A stretch of DNA of 9,363 bases from Caryophanales bacterium UBA7476 (GTDB lineage Bacteria; Bacillota_I; Bacilli_A; RF39; UBA660). This document shows positions 5,845-9,363 of the stretch, in pieces. The DNA lies in assembly GCA_002477275.1 (NCBI GenBank), contig DLOU01000063.1, forward strand, positions 47,708 through 57,070. The letters are read 5' to 3'. A program made the position numbers and the translations under genes. Numbering within the stretch: position 1 is the first letter of the stretch; the number at the start of each line of letters is the position of its first letter. Below the pieces are notes generated by a model. That model was not told where the DNA came from. It was given only the letters and a program-made list of their open reading frames with translations, and did no database searches.

Positions 5845-6735
5845 CATTTTTTGACTAGTACTAGGATTATTTGTACCAGTACTAGGATTATTTGTGCCAT
5901 CATCAGGTGATCCACCATTACCTTCAATTAAACTAATTTTTTTACTAGATTTATTTCCTACTTTATCTACTACTTCGATTCCATATGTTTTATTCTCTTT
6001 ATCTACAGTAATTTCTTTTTCGCTACTTCCATTTGTCCATGAGTAAGAAGCTATACCTGATTCATCATCTGTTGCTACTGCTTTTAGTACTACTTTTCCA
6101 TTTTCCTCTGTTTTTTCTATTGTTAATTTAGGACTTATAGAATCAACTTTTTCTATTTTTACATTTTTTTCTTCTGTTAAATATCCAAAATAATCTTTTA
6201 CTACAATATTCAATTCTTGGTTTCTTGTAACTTGATATTTGTTACTTTTTTGCCAAGTTGAACCTCCATCAAAAGAATATTCAACTTCACTTATTTCACT
6301 TGGATTATCAATTTCTACTTCGATGTTTGCTGTCTTAACCCAATCAGTTGGAACTCCAGTAATATTTGTTATGCTAATGTTAGAGTTTGAGTCATCTAAT
6401 CTATGTATTTTAATTTTATATTCTTTATTATTATTTTTTATTACATATTCGATTTCTTCATCGCTAATGTTAACTACTTTATTACATCCACTGTTCTTTG
6501 TTTTTGAACTACAATTTACTTTTATTTGCTTTTTATTTGTATAAACTACATATTCAACAGTATTTTCTGAAAAATTTGGATATATTTTAGAATCTTCTAT
6601 TTCTAAATTAAATTCTTCTGTTTTATTATTTTTAAACAACAAAAAGCCTAATACTCCAATAACTATAATTATAGCTATAGCTATTCCAACTATTATAGGC
6701 TTTTTACTTTTTTTATTAGTATTTTCTTCCAACAT
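4729..6735 (-). CDS. N-terminal translatable piece: membrane-anchored cadherin-like/Ig-like/repeat protein
   Basis: About 668 aa before the first TAA. After EENTNKKSKK there is a strongly hydrophobic helix (PIIVGIAIAIIIVIG, codons 15-36), consistent with an uncleaved signal anchor with the remainder outside. FNLEIEDSKIYPNFSENTVEYVV through EYKIKIHRL fits the cadherin-like beta-sandwich pattern (Pfam 12733 type). Two Ig-like segments follow (EVEYSFDGGSTW; ATDDESGIASYSW with VVDKVGNKSS), then the linker GTNNPSTGTNNPST, then four complete repeats and part of a fifth. I prefer the ATG at 6735 because AGGGTG (6744-6749) is 8 nt upstream; the in-frame GTG at 6741 would be only 2 nt away. It starts 54 nt after the beta-propeller-like gene with no terminator between them, so it is probably co-transcribed. 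Translation ending here would give an anchored protein without the protease. Confidence 0.85.
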   Translation of the reverse strand: MLEENTNKKSKKPIIVGIAIAIIIVIGVLGFLLFKNNKTEEFNLEIEDSKIYPNFSENTVEYVVYTNKKQIKVNCSSKTKNSGCNKVVNISDEEIEYVIKNNNKEYKIKIHRLDDSNSNISITNITGVPTDWVKTANIEVEIDNPSEISEVEYSFDGGSTWQKSNKYQVTRNQELNIVVKDYFGYLTEEKNVKIEKVDSISPKLTIEKTEENGKVVLKAVATDDESGIASYSWTNGSSEKEITVDKENKTYGIEVVDKVGNKSSKKISLIEGNGGSPDDGTNNPSTGTNNPSTSQKMHKAVFNGNGSSTGTEVSCQSPEDSCQVVAPQIQRNGYEIIGWSKNKDATSAEVQVGAQITLKNDETYYAITRKRLIGTFEIQDKEVATIKQNSSSCYIYNTNSKCKIKTPSISVKSGFESLGWNTDKNTQKALVKGDNDYEINNNINMYSITYNKTPISIEFKENGASSISAYKKSCYKYNGAKSCSITSPTITPKSGFSILGWNTKSSTIATWEQNKVKTVSSNATYYAITRSTSLHKIKFVLQDSKAATIDKTEESCYRYNGNSSCSIKVASLVVKDGYEVLGWNTNKSATTQSVSNSATIAINSNATYYSITRNKTQLTATFDKNKASSISSEKESCYIYNGNSSCKVTSPKITGTDGFEGVGWNKDG

Positions 6736-6789
6736 ACCCACATCACCCTATCATATATATAATATCATATAATGATGTTTTTAGGTAGT

Positions 6790-7602
6790 TTAATTTATTA
6801 TTTTATTAATGTCTAAAGATACTAATTCATCTACTATATATTTACATGTATATCTATATTTAAATGCTGAACTTTCAAATAATAAAACTAACTCATCTTC
6901 TAGTGTAGTTATTTGTTCTATCATTGGTGGAATTTTAATAGTTTTTTCCTTTGATAAAAATTCTCTTTTTTCATAATCAAATAAATAAATATTTATATTA
7001 CTGTTATTTTTTCTTCCATAAGATCTACTTATAAATAAATATGTTTTATCATTTTTAGTATAAAATGCTAATCCTTGAGTTTTTTTTGGAACTTTAAAAT
7101 CATATTTAAAATTTAAAGTGATTCCATTTTCTTCTCTTGTTATATCAAAGACTTTAACAAAACCATTGTTTCTTAAATTAAAGCTTCCTACAAAAAGTTT
7201 ATCATCATAACAAGTTAGATAAGAACATACTAATTTATTTTTTTCTAGTAACTTTTCTCCTTTTGTATTTGCTATTTCAAAACTATTTTTCTTTTCAAAA
7301 GTATTATAAGAATATGAAGATACTTTTCCATTAGTATCACAAATAAAAACTAGATTATGTTTTTCATCATAACTTATTCCACCAACATGGCTTCTATTAT
7401 GTAAGTCAATTGTTCTTAGCCTATTTCCAGACATATCAAATTCTAAAACACATGAATTTGTATTATCTATTTTATAACAAGTAATATATACTTTATTTTT
7501 TATAATGCATAATCCTTGTGGTACTTCTATATCATGAAATTTTAATTTAAAAAAAACATTTTTTAAATATGAGTTATATTCGTCATAATTATTTTTAAAC
7601 AT
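6790..7602 (-). CDS. Beta-propeller-like protein of unknown function
   Basis: 270 aa with no signal peptide or membrane helix, so probably cytoplasmic. Successive segments repeat a blade-like pattern of a short QG or GG turn, a strand, a KxxxYI/LF strand and an aromatic strand. Examples are VPQGLCIIKNKVYITCYK (residues 28-44), HVGGISYDEKHNLVFICD (72-89), SYLTCYDDKLFVGSFN (127-142), TQGLAFYTKNDKTYLFISRS (175-194) and EQITTLEDELVLLFESS (229-245). This is reminiscent of YncE/NHL/SMP-30-type propellers, but I cannot assign a family. Its start has AGAGG 8 nt upstream and lies behind the glmS terminator, so it heads its own unit. Only 54 nt separate its stop from the surface-protein start, without a terminator, suggesting a shared transcript with the surface genes. 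Confidence 0.72.
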   Translation of the reverse strand: MFKNNYDEYNSYLKNVFFKLKFHDIEVPQGLCIIKNKVYITCYKIDNTNSCVLEFDMSGNRLRTIDLHNRSHVGGISYDEKHNLVFICDTNGKVSSYSYNTFEKKNSFEIANTKGEKLLEKNKLVCSYLTCYDDKLFVGSFNLRNNGFVKVFDITREENGITLNFKYDFKVPKKTQGLAFYTKNDKTYLFISRSYGRKNNSNINIYLFDYEKREFLSKEKTIKIPPMIEQITTLEDELVLLFESSAFKYRYTCKYIVDELVSLDINKIIN

Positions 7603-7619
7603 AATATCTACCTCTTATA

Positions 7620-7635
7620 AATCTATGAATAGATT
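7620..7635. repeat. Inverted repeat just upstream of the propeller-gene ribosome binding site
   Basis: AATCTAT (7620-7626), GA, ATAGATT (7629-7635) form a perfect 7-bp dyad. It lies a few bases upstream of the AGAGG site of the 270-aa gene. It could be an operator or a small mRNA hairpin. No convincing -35/-10 pair is visible in the 58 nt between this gene and the glmS terminator. Confidence 0.4.
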
Positions 7636-7660
7636 AACATATTTTTCTCTTTTGATAAAG

Positions 7661-7688
7661 AAAAAAAGTTAAAACTAGTTTAACTTTT
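7661..7688 (-). terminator. glmS terminator
   Basis: On the minus strand, AAAAGTTAAA (7688-7679) pairs perfectly with TTTAACTTTT (7673-7664) across a 5-nt loop. More U residues follow (7663-7661), so a run of seven U in all ends the hairpin. It overlaps the glmS stop codon by two bases. Confidence 0.87.
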
Positions 7689-9363
7689 ATTCTACTGTAA
7701 CTGATTTAGCAAGATTTCTTGGTTTATCTATATCACATCCACGATTTAATGCTACATAATATGATAGAAGTTGTAAAGCTGGTACTACTAACATACTTAC
7801 TGTATAAGGTGATGATTCTGGAACTACTATTTTTTCATAGTCATCAAAGTCATCTAAATCTTTAGTTGTAATAACTATTCCTTTAGCTCCTCTTGCTTCT
7901 GTTTCTTTCAAATTAGATACACTTTTATCTTTTAAATCTTTATTTGTAATAATGCATAATACTGGCATCCCCTCTTCTACTAGAGAAATTGTACCATGTT
8001 TTAATTCTCCTGCCTGATATGCTTCACTATGTAGATAAGAAACTTCTTTTAATTTTAAACTTCCCTCCATACAAAGTGCATAATCAAGTCCACGTCCTAT
8101 AAAGAAACATGATTCTTCTTTATAAATATCTTTTGCTATTTGTTTATATTCTTCTACTCTGTCTTGTACTTCTTTTATTTGTTTTGGAAGAGATTCAAAC
8201 ACTTTGAAATCCTCCTTAACTAATCCTTTTTTAGTACCAGTAACAAATGCCATCATTGAAAGTACACATACTTGAAGAATATAGGCTTTTGTAGTTGCAA
8301 CTGCTATTTCTACTCCAGCATTTGTAAGTATCTTTCTATCACATTCTCTTGCTATTGTTGAATCTGGATTATTAACAATTCCTAATGTATCAACCCCAAG
8401 TTTATGAGCTTCTCTCATTGCTGCAATTGTATCTGCAGTTTCTCCTGATTGAGATACTAAAATTACTAGTGTTTTTGTATTATAAATTTTCTTTTTATAA
8501 CGATATTCACTTGCTGGATAAACGTTCACTTTTATCTCTGCAAATTCTTCTAATAGATTTTGTCCAACTAACCCTGCATACATTGCTGAACCACAAGCAA
8601 CTATGTCTATCTCTTTGTATTCAGCTAAATCTAAATCTTTCCAATTATCTTTGTTTGAATATCTTTCTATTAGTTGTTTAATTACTACTGGTTCTTCCAT
8701 TATTTCTTTTAACATGTAGTGATCATATCCGTTTTTACTATGGTCTACACCTTTACTGTCTGAAACAAGAACTTCTTTTTCTATTTCTTTACCATTTTTA
8801 TAAAACTTTAAGCTTTCTTTTTCAAGAACTGCAACTTCTCCTACATCAAGTAATACATATTTTGGTGTATATGAAATAATTGCAGTTATGTCACTAGCTA
8901 AGAAGTTTTCATTTTCTCCAATTCCTATTAAAAGTGGACTATCTTTTCTAAGTGCATATAATTTATTATCTCCTTCAATAATAATACCAAATGCAAAACT
9001 TCCTGTTAAATCACAAGTCATTTTGTCGATTGCTTTTAATACTTCATTATCTTTTAAATATTTATCAAGAAGAGCTGCTGCTACTTCACTATCAGTATCG
9101 CTATTGAACTTGTATCCTTCAGATATTAATTTTTCTTTTAATATATCTGCGTTTTCAATAATTCCATTATGTACAAGTGTTACTTTACCTATTTTATGGG
9201 GATGAGCATTAGTTAAATTTGCTTCTCCATTTGTTGCCCATCTTGTATGTGCAATACCAAAAGTACTATCTACTTTACTTTCTTTATTAATTTTTTCCTC
9301 AAGCTTACTAACTCTTCCTACACTTCTAATAATTTCTGATTCTTTATTATTAGTAAGTGCTAC
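7687..9363 (-). CDS. glmS: Glutamine-fructose-6-phosphate aminotransferase (isomerising), N-terminus outside window
   Basis: The frame is open to the right edge (558 codons), so the ATG at 9021 is internal. GlmS is usually about 600 aa, so roughly 40-45 residues including the catalytic Cys1 (MCGI) are missing. The enzyme makes glucosamine-6-phosphate from fructose-6-phosphate and glutamine, the first committed step to UDP-GlcNAc for peptidoglycan; it acts in the cytoplasm. The glutaminase domain shows HTRWATNGEAN, NAHPH, HNGIIEN and SDTDSE. The two SIS isomerase domains show VACGSAMYAG, VSQSGETADT, TTKAYILQ, GRGLDYALCMEGSLKLKE and HSEAYQAGELKHG. The C-terminus is DIDKPRNLAKSVTVE, the universally conserved tail. 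One oddity is Asn where most GlmS proteins have His in the WATHG motif. Any promoter or glmS ribozyme would lie outside the window. Confidence 0.97.
   Translation of the reverse strand, partial: VALTNNKESEIIRSVGRVSKLEEKINKESKVDSTFGIAHTRWATNGEANLTNAHPHKIGKVTLVHNGIIENADILKEKLISEGYKFNSDTDSEVAAALLDKYLKDNEVLKAIDKMTCDLTGSFAFGIIIEGDNKLYALRKDSPLLIGIGENENFLASDITAIISYTPKYVLLDVGEVAVLEKESLKFYKNGKEIEKEVLVSDSKGVDHSKNGYDHYMLKEIMEEPVVIKQLIERYSNKDNWKDLDLAEYKEIDIVACGSAMYAGLVGQNLLEEFAEIKVNVYPASEYRYKKKIYNTKTLVILVSQSGETADTIAAMREAHKLGVDTLGIVNNPDSTIARECDRKILTNAGVEIAVATTKAYILQVCVLSMMAFVTGTKKGLVKEDFKVFESLPKQIKEVQDRVEEYKQIAKDIYKEESCFFIGRGLDYALCMEGSLKLKEVSYLHSEAYQAGELKHGTISLVEEGMPVLCIITNKDLKDKSVSNLKETEARGAKGIVITTKDLDDFDDYEKIVVPESSPYTVSMLVVPALQLLSYYVALNRGCDIDKPRNLAKSVTVE

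Larger units (their letters stand above)
1954..6735 (-). pseudogene. Giant surface protein with lethal-factor-like protease domain, interrupted by two in-frame stops
   Basis: I translated the whole interval. One reading frame runs from the ATG at 6735 to the TGA at 1954 (1593 residues), broken only by TAA at 4729-4731 and TAA at 2911-2913. The gaps between the stops are exact multiples of three and there is no frameshift. Both stops fall inside surface repeats whose sequence resumes on the far side: GWNKDG-stop-TNIESNPNS and ITLSSS-stop-NFYSVLS. The intended architecture is cytoplasmic tail, transmembrane anchor (codons 15-36 counted from GTG 6741), cadherin-like beta-sandwich (about 43-115), two Ig-like segments (about 120-272), a Pro/Thr/Asn linker (273-298), about 13 repeats (300-1375) and a zinc metalloprotease (about 1376-1595). 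It could be a decaying gene, a strain-specific nonsense allele, a readthrough product, or assembly error. The downstream pieces lack ribosome binding sites of their own. Confidence 0.8.

Noticed and set aside
5583..6544. Plus-strand ORFs of 82 and 101 codons with hydrophobic Leu/Phe-rich translations
   Set aside because: These are shadows of the surface-protein gene in AT-rich DNA: Lys/Asn/Glu-rich codons on one strand read as Phe/Leu on the other. No start signals or promoters were found.
6742..6789. Separate promoter for the surface gene in the gap after the propeller-like gene
   Set aside because: AT-rich -10-like stretches (TATATAT) exist, but no -35 box at suitable spacing; such matches are expected by chance at this base composition.
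7687..9021. GlmS starting at ATG 9021 (444 aa)
   Set aside because: The frame is open to the window edge and encodes conserved glutaminase motifs (HTRWAT, HNGIIEN) upstream of this Met.
8385..9205. Plus-strand ORFs of 98 and 105 codons opposite glmS
   Set aside because: They are antisense to a highly conserved enzyme, low in complexity and have no initiation signals.

Overview
The window is very AT-rich, and every gene I can support lies on the minus strand. Strong Shine-Dalgarno sites, sigma-A-type promoters, U-tract terminators, use of TGA as a stop, and Listeria-Bacteroides-type surface repeats suggest a low-GC Firmicute. An uncultured gut-type Bacilli lineage (the RF39/Erysipelotrichia neighbourhood) would fit, but that placement is inference. 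Reading in the direction of transcription means reading from high to low coordinates.

9363-7687: glmS (glutamine-fructose-6-phosphate aminotransferase), missing only its N-terminus, followed by a strong terminator. 7602-6790: a cytoplasmic beta-propeller-like protein of unknown function. 6735-1954: one very large surface-protein locus. It encodes a membrane anchor, a cadherin-like domain, two Ig-like segments, a stalk of about 13 repeats of about 80 residues, and a C-terminal anthrax-lethal-factor-like zinc metalloprotease domain. The reading frame is intact for 4.8 kb except for two in-frame TAA codons (4729-4731 and 2911-2913), so it appears as separate ORFs. 1963-1340: a small membrane-anchored dockerin-like protein whose start overlaps the end of the protease reading frame. 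A terminator closes this putative three-gene surface operon.

1249-1173: tRNA-His(GTG) with its own promoter and terminator. 1062-790: a small hypothetical gene. 763-591: a promoter, a 25-codon leader ORF and an intrinsic terminator that the leader overlaps, arranged as a ribosome-controlled attenuator. 569-1: the N-terminal part of a large serine recombinase, running off the left edge. This left part looks like the edge of an integrated mobile element.

The most interesting items are the reconstructed surface-tethered lethal-factor-like protease, interrupted twice by nonsense codons and paired with a dockerin-like partner, and the leader-peptide attenuator placed directly in front of a serine recombinase.
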